Below, one piece after another: positions 36,473 through 45,172 of a stretch of 64,000 nt of DNA (within the stretch, counting starts at the first letter, position 1; each line of letters starts with the position of its first letter). Where the stretch lies: contig NZ_UTBZ01000014.1 of NCBI RefSeq assembly GCF_900580865.1, forward strand, positions 124,001-188,000, given 5' to 3'. This DNA is from Pseudomonas viridiflava. GTDB lineage: Bacteria > Pseudomonadota > Gammaproteobacteria > Pseudomonadales > Pseudomonadaceae. Below the pieces are notes generated by a model that saw only the letters and a list, made by a program, of their open reading frames with translations, was not told the origin of the DNA and did not search any database. The translations under genes and the position numbers were made by a program.

Positions 36473-36774
36473 AAACCCTTCCATATTCGAACGCTATCTC
36501 CCTCTCTGGTTCATGTAGATACAAACGAGCCAAAGCTGATAAACAAAAAACAGATAATCTTGTTAAGTGATTCGCGCAATGTCGAAATACAGGATCCCGA
36601 AAAAGGGGAGATGCCTGGCCGGCCAATCACCTGGATTTAACGGGTCATTCTACCGAACACCTCTTGCTACGCGGCATTTTTTCGACGTCGTGCATTCTGG
36701 ATGATAATCACTCCAGAGGCATGATCTGCATCAAGCCGCGTTTCGCCTCAAGAACGTCAAGGGCACGAGATGCG
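36473..36774. other. Non-coding gap inside the O-antigen cluster
   Basis: 302 bases between the stop of the hexapeptide acyltransferase gene and the start of the large glycosyltransferase gene. The part near 36490-36600 is A/T-rich and could hold a promoter for the downstream genes, but no convincing -35/-10 pair, terminator or small gene is seen. Confidence 0.6.
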
Positions 36775-37401
36775 TCAATCCCGCGCATCGAAGCCTGGTC
36801 GATACTTGATGACCCGAGCTGGCACTCCACCGACGATGGCCCCTCGGCTGACACTCTTGTTGACGACCGCGCCTGCCGCAATAACAGCACCGTCATCTAC
36901 TGTTACACCATCGAGAATTCGACAGCCTGTTCCGATCCAGATGTCATTTCCCATGCGTATTCCTACGCGAGTGAGGCCTTGTTTGGCGATCGGCACTGTC
37001 GGATCCTCGAAGATATGGTTGGCGGGGATCACGACGGTATGGGCGGCGATTCGGACATAGTTTCCGGTCTGGAATCCGCCATGCCCGTACAGTACGCAGT
37101 ACGGATTGACTGAGTTGGACCGACCTAACTCAATCCGCCCTCCGGGACCGGTATCCAGGATCGCGCCGTGACTGATGATACTGCCATCACCAATCACGAT
37201 CTTCGAATCCTGATTTGTACATATGAGCCGCGCGCCGGATTTGATGACGACTCGCTTGCCGATGACAATATTCGAAAGACACCCTTCAAAGGTGACGCCC
37301 GTCGCTACCTGCGCACCTTCGCCGAATGAAACTGACGGCTCCTCCTCCGTCTTGTTGGCGGAGGAAAACAGTTGCCCGATTCTGGAGAAGAAAGCTTTCA
37401 T
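36775..37401 (-). CDS. Hexapeptide-repeat (LbH) acyltransferase
   Basis: 208 residues. A left-handed beta-helix is shown by repeated [LIV]-G-x4 hexads: NIVIGKRVVIKSGARLICTN, SKIVIGDGSIISHGAILDTG, then VRIAAHTVVIPANHIFEDP with the catalytic His in the PANHIFEDP stretch, and IWIGTGCRILDGVTVDDGAVIAAGAVVNKSV ending GGVPARVIKYR. This is the WbbJ/maltose O-acetyltransferase type, normally acetyl-CoA dependent. The start shares one base with the preceding methyltransferase stop (TGATG), so the two are coupled. Probable role: O-acetylation of a sugar in the O-antigen. Confidence 0.88.
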   Translation of the reverse strand: MKAFFSRIGQLFSSANKTEEEPSVSFGEGAQVATGVTFEGCLSNIVIGKRVVIKSGARLICTNQDSKIVIGDGSIISHGAILDTGPGGRIELGRSNSVNPYCVLYGHGGFQTGNYVRIAAHTVVIPANHIFEDPTVPIAKQGLTRVGIRMGNDIWIGTGCRILDGVTVDDGAVIAAGAVVNKSVSRGAIVGGVPARVIKYRPGFDARD

Positions 37402-38165
37402 CAGTATTTCACGATGTAGGCTTTGGTTCTGTTCGGTGCGTCATTCCCATAACGGATCTGAGCCAAAATCTCAGGCTTGTCGGCAAAAAACTGATCAATA
37501 GCTTTACCCGCCATCGGATAATTGATCGAGTTGTAATCGTCAAAAAAGATTACCCCACCCGGCACCATCCTCTGATAGAAGTACTCAAGGCACTCGATGT
37601 GTGGCTCGAACAAATCGCAATCGATGTTCACGTAGTGATATTGCTGCTCCTCCAGCAATGGCAGTGACTGACTGAATAGACCTTCGCGCAGCTCAACGAA
37701 CTCCGTCAGCTCGGCTCGATCCACCAATGCCTGAACACCCGCAAGAGAGGTTTCGGTAAACAGCGTCTTATTCAGGTAGGTGGCATCAGCAGGCGCGAAC
37801 AATTTGTCCTGCTCGGAAAGTGGCGGCAAGCCACTGAACGTATCCAGCCCGATCATTTTGAATGGAATACCGCTCTCCTGCGCATATCTGGCGCAGGCCA
37901 CTAAGCTACTCCCGGTGAAAACACCGCACTCCACCGCATTGAAACGCCCCAGCCGCCGAACGCCCATCTTCCAGAAAAAGTCGCCCCACGGATTTTGTTG
38001 CTTTCTCTGCTTTTCGCTGCGTAAAAAGTTCGCAATGGCGAGCTGGAACGCATGAAGCACAGGGATCCGCTCAAAGAAAATTTCCGGAAACGGAGGCACG
38101 TGCGGAAACTCAAGAGAAGCGTTGAATTTCAGTTTTTTTTCTTTTACAGGCTTTTCAGTGGACAT
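37401..38165 (-). CDS. TylF/MycF-like class I methyltransferase
   Basis: 254 residues. SAM-binding core AVECGVFTGSSLVACARYA (about 75-95), GLDTFSGLP, and the acidic metal-type motif NIDCDLFEPHIECLEYFYQRMVPGGVIFFDDYNS that defines the TylF (macrocin O-methyltransferase) family, where the Asp pair binds magnesium and a sugar hydroxyl. It lies 2 bases after the Wzt gene, in the exporter operon. A methyl group placed at the end of the chain could stop elongation and mark it for the Wzt C-terminal domain; that is inference from known systems. Confidence 0.85.
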   Translation of the reverse strand: MSTEKPVKEKKLKFNASLEFPHVPPFPEIFFERIPVLHAFQLAIANFLRSEKQRKQQNPWGDFFWKMGVRRLGRFNAVECGVFTGSSLVACARYAQESGIPFKMIGLDTFSGLPPLSEQDKLFAPADATYLNKTLFTETSLAGVQALVDRAELTEFVELREGLFSQSLPLLEEQQYHYVNIDCDLFEPHIECLEYFYQRMVPGGVIFFDDYNSINYPMAGKAIDQFFADKPEILAQIRYGNDAPNRTKAYIVKY

Positions 38166-38167
38166 TT

Positions 38168-39358
38168 TCAGATCCTCGAGCTTGAGAGGGCCAAGCCCAA
38201 GTCAACAATACCGGTTTGGCCAGAGACCGCGGCCACATCGAAATTAAAAAAGTTTTGCGCCATTTCCAATGGAATGGTGGCGTCGCCTACCACCTGATTA
38301 ACGATATAACTCAAAAAATATTTCCCACCCAACAAGTGGTTATTAAACGAAAACTCCAGGTTGTACTCGTTACCTTCAACAACATTGTGCAGAAGCGGAC
38401 CTGTTTCTGATCCATCGATTGCGCATACAGTAATCCCGGAACTATTTCTGATACCGAAGTTGAACGCCACACACTCGGCACTGCTGGTTGCTAAAAACCT
38501 GGCCTTGAACAGATATTTATTAGTGCTCTCGTCATACTCCAGAACGAACTTTTTCAGCAGTTCTGGAGTCTTCGCGACCTTGCCGGCCTTCGCTTTAGCT
38601 GGCGTGTTATCGCTACGGACACTTTTATAAACTTCGATAGCCTCGAACACCGAACCATCATGAATTTTTTTACCACCCTCGATCACCACCGCACGGGTGC
38701 AAAAATTCGCTAGCAGATTCTGATTGTGTGTAACCAGCAAGAATGTCTGGCCCGAGTCACGCATCGCGCGGATCCGGTCATAGCACTTCATGCGGAAACT
38801 CGCATCGCCAACGGCCAGAGTTTCATCAATGATGATGAGATCAGCGTCTACGTGAACGGCACATGCAAATGCAAGTCGCGACTGCATACCGGATGAATAG
38901 GTTCGCAATGGCTGGTCGAAATATTCTCCGAGATCAGCGAACTCGATAATGTCGGCAATTCGACTATCGGTGCCCTGCTTGTTGATTCCCTGAATGCTGC
39001 AAAACAGGTACGCATTCTCCCTGCCGGTAAACCCCATATTGAAACCGGCAGTCAGCCCCAGCAGTGTTGCAATACGACCATACCGACTGACCTTGCCTTC
39101 AGTGGGTTCTATCACATTGCCCAGAATACCCAACAGCGTCGATTTACCAGCGCCGTTGCGCCCGATAATGCCGACGGTTTCACCACTCCGAACTTCCAGG
39201 TTAATACCGTTCAGGACTTTTTTGCCGCCGACAGCAGTTGACGTTCGCTTGAGCAGCGCGTCAAAAAAAACAGTTAGCGGACGCAGGGCGCTGGCGTACG
39301 ACTTGCTGATGTTCGATGCTTCGAGCAGCAGGTGATCGCTTTCAATATTAGACGACAT
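38168..39358 (-). CDS. wzt: O-antigen ABC exporter ATPase Wzt with C-terminal carbohydrate-binding domain
   Basis: 396 residues. ATPase domain (about 10-255): Walker A GRNGAGKST (66-74), signature YSSGMQSRLAFA (154-165), Walker B LIIIDETLAVGD (174-185), His switch LVTHN. It is of the polysaccharide exporter group (KpsT/Wzt/TagH). An extra domain (about 260-396, FVLEYDESTNKYLFKARFLA, LEFSFNNHLLGGKYFLSYIV) matches the beta-sandwich Wzt-C that binds the modified non-reducing end of the finished O-antigen. The start overlaps wzm by 11 bases. Confidence 0.92.
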   Translation of the reverse strand: MSSNIESDHLLLEASNISKSYASALRPLTVFFDALLKRTSTAVGGKKVLNGINLEVRSGETVGIIGRNGAGKSTLLGILGNVIEPTEGKVSRYGRIATLLGLTAGFNMGFTGRENAYLFCSIQGINKQGTDSRIADIIEFADLGEYFDQPLRTYSSGMQSRLAFACAVHVDADLIIIDETLAVGDASFRMKCYDRIRAMRDSGQTFLLVTHNQNLLANFCTRAVVIEGGKKIHDGSVFEAIEVYKSVRSDNTPAKAKAGKVAKTPELLKKFVLEYDESTNKYLFKARFLATSSAECVAFNFGIRNSSGITVCAIDGSETGPLLHNVVEGNEYNLEFSFNNHLLGGKYFLSYIVNQVVGDATIPLEMAQNFFNFDVAAVSGQTGIVDLGLALSSSRI

Positions 39359-40133
39359 CAGCGACTACCCCTTTAACCCTGTTAAACAGCCAGATCGAAA
39401 AAACACTCAGCAGCAGCGCGGATGACGCCAAAGATGCAAAAACCACTAACGAAGGTCCTTTGCCAAATACCAAGGCCTCTCGCAAAGGCTCGACAATTAC
39501 GGTCAGCGGATTAAGCCACAATATGAAACGGTACGCTTCCGGGGCCATGCTCACTGGATATGAAATCGGCGCTGCATAAAAAAGGACCCGCATCAGCAGT
39601 CTGACCGCTTCTGAAATATCACCTATGAACGGCCCGACCACGGACAGGATCAACGACAGCGCCGAAATAATGGTCAGCGACAACAGCAGTAAAACAAAGG
39701 CCCAACCTATGTTGTGCATTCCTATGACAGAGAATGCCACACACAAGACAATCACCATGATTGCGTATATCACACCGTGAACATAGGCGCGCATGAGGTT
39801 CGCCAGCCACAGCACCCACAAAGGAAAGGGTGATTTGACTACATACGTTCGCTTACTTGAAAATACAATCGTAGAAGAATTGACAACATCTGATATCAGC
39901 AGATATATCGAAAGACCAATAAAGAACGGCAAAACAAATCCGACAGAAACTCCAGACCCAGGCTCATTCCAACTTACCTTCAGTATTCCACCAAAGACAA
40001 CGGTATATACACATAACAGACAAAGCGGCGTCAGTACCATCCAGAAGGCGCCCAGAAATGATCTTTTATATTTAGCTTGCAGGTCACGCCTTGCCAAATC
40101 CCACGCCAACCTGAAACATTCTGCAAACTTCAT
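39348..40133 (-). CDS. wzm: O-antigen ABC exporter permease Wzm
   Basis: 261 residues, ABC-2 permease with six helices. N-terminal amphipathic interface AWDLARRDLQAKYKRSFLGAFWMVLTPLCLL is the hallmark of the Wzm/KpsM/TagG group; C-terminal ALVFGKGPSLVVFASLASSALLLSVFSIWLF. With Wzt it carries the finished undecaprenyl-linked O-antigen across the inner membrane. It is the first gene of an operon wzm-wzt-methyltransferase-acyltransferase. Confidence 0.93.
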   Translation of the reverse strand: MKFAECFRLAWDLARRDLQAKYKRSFLGAFWMVLTPLCLLCVYTVVFGGILKVSWNEPGSGVSVGFVLPFFIGLSIYLLISDVVNSSTIVFSSKRTYVVKSPFPLWVLWLANLMRAYVHGVIYAIMVIVLCVAFSVIGMHNIGWAFVLLLLSLTIISALSLILSVVGPFIGDISEAVRLLMRVLFYAAPISYPVSMAPEAYRFILWLNPLTVIVEPLREALVFGKGPSLVVFASLASSALLLSVFSIWLFNRVKGVVADVV

Positions 40134-40453
40134 AAAAACCCCAAAAGAAGATACAAAAACAGTATCCAGTTCAAATATTCACAGGCGACGGATTATAGGG
40201 AAACGCCACTCGGAAAGCGAGCAGCGAGGCACCACGCCCCCTGCTTCGTCCCGCGAGCCCTGAGCGCCAATCTACTCAACGCCGGAGAAAGCCAATTTCG
40301 AGCAACCCGCCAAGCGGCACCCGGCACACCGGAGAGCCTCACCACCCTGCTACCACCCACCGCAATTTATTCCACCATCAATCATCGACGGAAATTCAGC
40401 ACCAGGCATCAAGAATCAAGAATCAAGAATCAGTTTATGAGCACGCGCATAAG
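40134..40453. other. Intergenic region upstream of wzm
   Basis: 320 bases without a gene. On the minus strand a perfect TATAAT (40192-40197) lies about 60 bases before the wzm ATG. The end near the wbpL-like gene has three tandem copies of the heptamer CAAGAAT/TCAAGAA at about 40407-40430. No ops/JUMPstart element (GGCGGTAG) is seen. Confidence 0.65.
40192..40197 (-). promoter_or_regulatory. Probable -10 element of the wzm-wzt promoter
   Basis: TATAAT on the minus strand, about 60 bases before the wzm start. The -35 region (TCGCTT at 17-base spacing) is a poor match, so an activator may be needed. Confidence 0.45.
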
Positions 40454-41455
40454 TTAGGCCCGTCCCGCCCTTAATAAACAAGCTGCACATAACAATGGCG
40501 CATAGGCCAAGCAAATCCCGGACAGACCATTTACATAGTCAAATGCAACCAGCACCGAAATCGGCAACAGATAAAAAATATTAATCAAAGCAACACTCAA
40601 CGTGACTCGTTTATGTCCCCAACGTCGCGCTGCATGTTGATAGGCATGGCTACTATGAGCCTGATAAACCTTATCCCCGCGAATTAAGCGCCGAGCCAGA
40701 GTAAATGTCGCATCAACAATAAAGACAGCCAGCAAAACCAACCAACTCCAGAGCAGCGCAGGATTAACCCAGGCTGCCTGTAGCACCATCGAGCCGAGGG
40801 TCAGCCCCAGGAACCCACTCCCCGCATCACCCATAAAGATTCGCGCGGGAGGAAAATTCCAATAAAGGAAACCCGCAACGGCTGCCGCCAGCATCAGGGG
40901 AGCCCAGATCAAATCAACAACTCCGAGCACCCAGTAGATCAGACACATACCCAGACAAACCGTGACAGCTTGAACACTGGCCAAGCCATCAATTCCGTCC
41001 ATAAAATTATAAAGATTGAGCATCCAGACTAGAAAAAAAGCACCAATTATCAGGCCAGCCCATCCCAACCTTACAATTCCACCCACCAACTCGACCGGAG
41101 CGATCCCACCAAACCAGATCAATACCCACACCGCCGCGACGAAGTGGCCCAACAAGCGCCATCTCGCTGCAATATGGCCGTGATCATCTGCGAAACCGAT
41201 AACTGCTATCAGTGCCCCCGCCCCCCAGAAAGCGAACAGAGAATGCAGGGATAACAGCCCCGCGAGGGCCAGTACCGGAAGCGCAAGCAGAAAAGCCGCG
41301 ACAATCGCGACACCGCCACCGCGCGGAGTAGGAATAGAATGTGCACTACGCTCGTTGGGGATGTCCATCAGGCTTCGGGTCAATGCGTAACGGCGCAAAA
41401 AACCAGTCATCCAAAACGAAATAGCGAATACGATTGCCAGTAACACCGCCATCAT
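40454..41455 (-). CDS. wbpL: WbpL-like polyprenyl-phosphate glycosyl-1-phosphate transferase
   Basis: 333 residues from ATG 41455, which overlaps the wbpV-like stop by 4 bases. About ten or eleven membrane helices of the MraY/WecA superfamily. Signatures: TPRGGGVAIVAAFL, FADDHGHIAARWRL, LYNFMDGIDGLASVQAV (metal Asp), ARIFMGDAGSGFLGLTLG and the cytoplasmic HAYQHAARRWGHKRVT. WbpL transfers QuiNAc/FucNAc- or GlcNAc-1-phosphate to undecaprenyl phosphate and so starts the O-antigen. In P. aeruginosa it is required for both O-polysaccharides. It fits with the wbpV-like gene directly upstream and wbpM at the locus end. Confidence 0.9.
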   Translation of the reverse strand: MMAVLLAIVFAISFWMTGFLRRYALTRSLMDIPNERSAHSIPTPRGGGVAIVAAFLLALPVLALAGLLSLHSLFAFWGAGALIAVIGFADDHGHIAARWRLLGHFVAAVWVLIWFGGIAPVELVGGIVRLGWAGLIIGAFFLVWMLNLYNFMDGIDGLASVQAVTVCLGMCLIYWVLGVVDLIWAPLMLAAAVAGFLYWNFPPARIFMGDAGSGFLGLTLGSMVLQAAWVNPALLWSWLVLLAVFIVDATFTLARRLIRGDKVYQAHSSHAYQHAARRWGHKRVTLSVALINIFYLLPISVLVAFDYVNGLSGICLAYAPLLCAACLLRAGRA

Positions 41456-42414
41456 TTCTTGTATGTTTCCCGGTAATGTTCGGTCGTCCGGCGCAATGCC
41501 TTTTCCGCACTGAATGGTGGATGCCAACGTAACAGCTGCTGAGTCGGCCGAATGTCAACTTGCAGCGAACCGCATAATCGATCCACTACAGCCGACCTGC
41601 CGGAAATCGCCCCAAAAAATTTTAAAAGAATCGCAGGCACCGGTAATAATCTTGAAAACCTGCCCAGCGCCTTTGTCAGTTGCCGCAATAATTGCGAAGT
41701 GGATAAATCTTCGCCATCGCTGACCAGAAAAGTTTGATTCGCGGCAGCAGGATGCTCAATACAGGTCACGATCAAATCGACCAGATTCCCCAGCGAAACA
41801 AGACTTCGTCGATTGTCCAGCGCCCCAAAAGGCAAAGGGAAACCGCGATCGAGCCAACGCATCATCTTCAAAAAATTCGCCTTGACGCCTGGCCCGTAAA
41901 CCAACGGCGGACGAATGATTACTACCTCCATCCCGGACTCCGCACCAATCTGCCGCAATGCCATTTCCGCCTCACACTTGGAGATGCCGTATGGATCGAG
42001 CGGTGCTGGCTTGTCATCAGCTCTAAACGGGGCACGGCCGTCCGTGGACTCTCCATTGACCTTGATCGAACTGATAAAGACAAAGCGCCTTACGCCATAC
42101 TTGACCGCCTGCCTGGCAAGGCTAATTGTGCCGTCGACATTCGCCTTTCGAAACGCGCCCAGACTGTCGGTTACCGTCTCGTTCATGACATGAACCCTGG
42201 CAGCACAATGGATCACGACATCAACGCCGGTCAGCTCAGGCATGCTGCCAGGACGACCAAGATCAAATTGCACAACCGGACACAAACCATTCAACCGCGT
42301 ATTCGTACGCATCGCTGCAATGGGGGTGAACTTCTTATCCAGTAATAATCTGAACACCACAGCCTCGCCGACAAATCCCGACGCACCCGTTACCAAGACC
42401 TGCCCATGACTCAT
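41452..42414 (-). CDS. wbpV: WbpV-like NAD-dependent reductase/epimerase (UDP-QuiNAc pathway)
   Basis: 320 residues. VLVTGASGFVGEAVVFRLL, VVIHCAARVHVMNETVTDSL, Ser in FVFISSIKVNGEST, catalytic YGISKCEAEMAL, IIRPPLVYGPGVKANFLKMMRWLDRG. These stretches are typical of WbpV/WbpK-like 4-reductases that turn the WbpM product into UDP-QuiNAc or UDP-FucNAc. Start ATG 42414 shares one base with the upstream glycosyltransferase stop. QuiNAc versus FucNAc cannot be decided from sequence by eye. Confidence 0.82.
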   Translation of the reverse strand: MSHGQVLVTGASGFVGEAVVFRLLLDKKFTPIAAMRTNTRLNGLCPVVQFDLGRPGSMPELTGVDVVIHCAARVHVMNETVTDSLGAFRKANVDGTISLARQAVKYGVRRFVFISSIKVNGESTDGRAPFRADDKPAPLDPYGISKCEAEMALRQIGAESGMEVVIIRPPLVYGPGVKANFLKMMRWLDRGFPLPFGALDNRRSLVSLGNLVDLIVTCIEHPAAANQTFLVSDGEDLSTSQLLRQLTKALGRFSRLLPVPAILLKFFGAISGRSAVVDRLCGSLQVDIRPTQQLLRWHPPFSAEKALRRTTEHYRETYKK

Positions 42415-43334
42415 CAAGATTTACTTCCGATCAGAGCAGTCGCCCAACACACCATGAAGAAAAACACTTTATCCCTGCTTCGTCTCCGACAACTGAAAGC
42501 GCTGAACGAAAGCCGTAACAGGCTCCCGAAGTTCAGTCGCTGCCAACTTCGCACAAACGGATCCTCGCCCCTGCCAATCAGTGAGGCAATCAGCTGCACT
42601 TGAGAGAACCACCAACCATCATAAATGGTTTTGTAGCGAGCAATCAGTGGCCCCCAACCGATGTTGGCACCTACTTGATTACTTTCATGCTGGCGATATT
42701 GCATCGTTGGAACAGGATCAATGAACCATTTAAAGCCATTGCTGCGAGCAAATGCGTAGCAATACCAATCATGCAGACTGACTTTTTGCAGGCGTTGCCA
42801 GTTGTCCATCATCGCCAGCTTCAAGGGCTCGATCAGTTGGCGACTCATTACATAAGTACAGCCTGGACCCGCTGCTTCGAACAGATAATCCCAAGCGACT
42901 TGAGGCTGAGCCTTGTCCAGCAATCGGGTTTTACCATCACGCCAGAATGCCGTGACATTGCTCGAATAGGCATCAACGCCACGCAACAGGATCGCATCCA
43001 CCGCACGCTGCAGCTTATCAACGTGCCAGATATCATCCTGATCAGAAAACGCGACAAAGTCGTAACCCTCAAGATCCACATCTCGAATGAGTCTGAAAAA
43101 GTTGCGTGAGGCACCACCGAAGGGGCCCGCTGCTGGCAGCACTTTAACGGCCGGATGGCGAGCGGCATAAGCCAGGCAAAACGGCTCAGTATCGTCTACA
43201 GAGGGATCAATACTGATATAAACACTTACATCGACAGCCGACTGGCAGAGAATCGAGGACAATTGCTCCTCGATCCATTGCGCACCATTATAGGCAGCCA
43301 GCAAAACTGCAACTTTCGGATGTTTTCCTGGCAT
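42414..43334 (-). CDS. Glycosyltransferase family 2
   Basis: 306 residues; AGGA before the ATG. GT-A signatures KVAVLLAAYNGAQWIEEQLSS, FSDQDDIWHVDKL (96-108) and HDWYCYAFA. The usual DDGSxD loop is altered to SIDPSVDDTE (41-50), so the uracil/thymidine-nucleotide-contacting region differs from its relative at 26063-27058. Often annotated as rhamnosyltransferase. It follows rmlA by 57 bases on the same strand, at the place where rmlC would be expected. Confidence 0.87.
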   Translation of the reverse strand: MPGKHPKVAVLLAAYNGAQWIEEQLSSILCQSAVDVSVYISIDPSVDDTEPFCLAYAARHPAVKVLPAAGPFGGASRNFFRLIRDVDLEGYDFVAFSDQDDIWHVDKLQRAVDAILLRGVDAYSSNVTAFWRDGKTRLLDKAQPQVAWDYLFEAAGPGCTYVMSRQLIEPLKLAMMDNWQRLQKVSLHDWYCYAFARSNGFKWFIDPVPTMQYRQHESNQVGANIGWGPLIARYKTIYDGWWFSQVQLIASLIGRGEDPFVRSWQRLNFGSLLRLSFSAFSCRRRSRDKVFFFMVCWATALIGSKS

Positions 43335-43391
43335 GCCATTCCTGCTTGCACTGGTTAAACGCTACTGCTCGAAAGGATTCGCCCCCTCGAC

Positions 43392-44282
43392 TCAGTGTGC
43401 GGGCGAGTCCAGAAGCTTCTGCAGATATTGGCCATAGCCCGTCTTCTTCAATGCTTCGGCTTGAGCCTTCAATTGCTGCGCACTGATCCAGCCATGGTGG
43501 TAGGCGATCTCTTCCAGGCAGGCCACCTTCAGTCCTTGGCGCTGCTCAATGGTATGCACAAAGTGGCTGGCTTCCAGCAAGGAATCATGAGTACCCGTGT
43601 CCAGCCAGGCAAAACCACGCCCGAGCATCTCGACCTTGAGGGTTTTGCGCTCGAGGTAAGCACGATTGACATCAGTGATTTCCAGCTCGCCACGCTCGGA
43701 GGGTTTGATATTCTTCGCGATATCAACGACGTCGTTATCGTAGAAGTACAAGCCAGTCACTGCGTAGTTGGACTTGGGCTTGAGGGGCTTCTCTTCGATG
43801 CTCAGAGCCTTGCCGGCCGCATCAAATTCAACAACACCAAAACGTTCCGGATCAGATACATGGTAGCCAAACACGGTGGCACCGCTTTCTTGAGTGCTGG
43901 CGGCACGCAAGTTGTCAGAGAAATGCTGACCATAGAAAATGTTGTCACCCAGGATCAGGCAGCAAGGATCATCACCAATGAATTCTTCACCAATAATGAA
44001 AGCCTGCGCCAAACCATCCGGAGTCGGCTGCTCGGCGTAAGTCAGCGTAATGCCATACAAACTGCCATCCCCCAACAACTTGCGGAACAATGGCAAGTCT
44101 TCGGGCGTTGAGATAATCAGAATCTCGCGCATTCCCGCCAACATCAAAACCGACAGCGGATAAAAAATCATCGGCTTGTCGTAGATCGGCAACATCTGCT
44201 TGGATACACCAAGAGTCAGTGGATGCAGGCGCGTGCCCGAGCCGCCGGCAAGGATGATGCCTTTACGATTTGTCGCTGTCAT
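43392..44282 (-). CDS. rmlA: Glucose-1-phosphate thymidylyltransferase RmlA
   Basis: 296 residues. Nucleotidyltransferase start [40 protein letters not shown], then [49 protein letters not shown] and [19 protein letters not shown]. It makes dTDP-glucose from glucose-1-phosphate and dTTP. Third gene of rmlB-rmlD-rmlA, 4-base overlap with rmlD. The length is that of other Pseudomonas RmlA proteins. Confidence 0.96.
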   Translation of the reverse strand: MTATNRKGIILAGGSGTRLHPLTLGVSKQMLPIYDKPMIFYPLSVLMLAGMREILIISTPEDLPLFRKLLGDGSLYGITLTYAEQPTPDGLAQAFIIGEEFIGDDPCCLILGDNIFYGQHFSDNLRAASTQESGATVFGYHVSDPERFGVVEFDAAGKALSIEEKPLKPKSNYAVTGLYFYDNDVVDIAKNIKPSERGELEITDVNRAYLERKTLKVEMLGRGFAWLDTGTHDSLLEASHFVHTIEQRQGLKVACLEEIAYHHGWISAQQLKAQAEALKKTGYGQYLQKLLDSPAH

Positions 44283-45172
44283 TTGTTCAGGACTTCCCTA
44301 AGCATTCGGGTTACACCACTTTGCCAATCCGGCAAGTGTAGAGAAAAATTGTCACGCAGCTTTTGAGTATTCAAACGTGAATTCAGTGGGCGGCGCGCAG
44401 GTGTTGGATAAGCGGTCGTATCGATAGGATTGACGGCAGTCACTACAAGCTCTTCACCTTGTGCCTTGGCGAAGTCGATCACATGGCTGGCATAGCCATG
44501 CCAAGATACCTCTCCCGCTGCGGCCAGATGATAGAGGCCTGCAAGCTCCGGTCGTTTGAGCACTTGCTGGATAGCCAGCGCTGTAACGTCGGCGATCAAA
44601 TCCGCACCCGTCGGCGCGCCGATCTGATCAGCGATGACGTTGAGTGTTTCGCGATCCTTGGCCAAACGCATCATGGTCTTGGCGAAGTTGTTTCCTCGAG
44701 CACCAAATACCCAACTTGTGCGAAAGATCAGGTATTTGCAGCCAGACCCCATTATCGCCTGCTCACCAGCAAGCTTGCTCGCGCCATAATGATTGACGGG
44801 TGCAACGTCATCCGACTCTTGCCACGGCCTATCACCCTGACCGCTGAAGACATAATCTGTCGAGTAGTGGATCAGCCACCCGTCCAACAGTGCCACTTCT
44901 TCGGCCATGACCTGGCTTGCCTGAGCATTTACGCGGTCAGCCAGATCGGTTTCCGATTCCGCCTTGTCAACAGCGGTGTAGGCTGCGGCATTGACGATCA
45001 CATCAGGTCGAACTGTCCGGATTGTAGTTCGCAAAGTATCGAGATCAGACAAGTCGCCGCAAAGACCATCAACGGGATGCCGATCCAGAGCGACCAGTTC
45101 GCCAAGCGATGCAAGAGAGCGCTGAAGCTCCCACCCTACCTGGCCGCTTTTTCCGAGCAGAAGAATCTTCAT
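44279..45172 (-). CDS. rmlD: dTDP-4-dehydrorhamnose reductase RmlD
   Basis: 297 residues; ATG 45172 overlaps the rmlB stop by 4 bases, which decides the start. [39 protein letters not shown], catalytic [26 protein letters not shown] and [10 protein letters not shown] are typical RmlD. It reduces dTDP-4-keto-L-rhamnose to dTDP-L-rhamnose with NAD(P)H. Its normal substrate needs RmlC, which is not encoded in this operon. A related reductase acting on an unepimerised 4-keto sugar is the alternative reading, less likely given the standard motifs. Confidence 0.92.
   Translation of the reverse strand: MKILLLGKSGQVGWELQRSLASLGELVALDRHPVDGLCGDLSDLDTLRTTIRTVRPDVIVNAAAYTAVDKAESETDLADRVNAQASQVMAEEVALLDGWLIHYSTDYVFSGQGDRPWQESDDVAPVNHYGASKLAGEQAIMGSGCKYLIFRTSWVFGARGNNFAKTMMRLAKDRETLNVIADQIGAPTGADLIADVTALAIQQVLKRPELAGLYHLAAAGEVSWHGYASHVIDFAKAQGEELVVTAVNPIDTTAYPTPARRPLNSRLNTQKLRDNFSLHLPDWQSGVTRMLREVLNK

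Noticed and set aside
36708..36896. Small minus-strand frame at the end of the hexapeptide acyltransferase gene
   Set aside because: It overlaps the acyltransferase in another frame and has no ribosome-binding site or recognisable motif.
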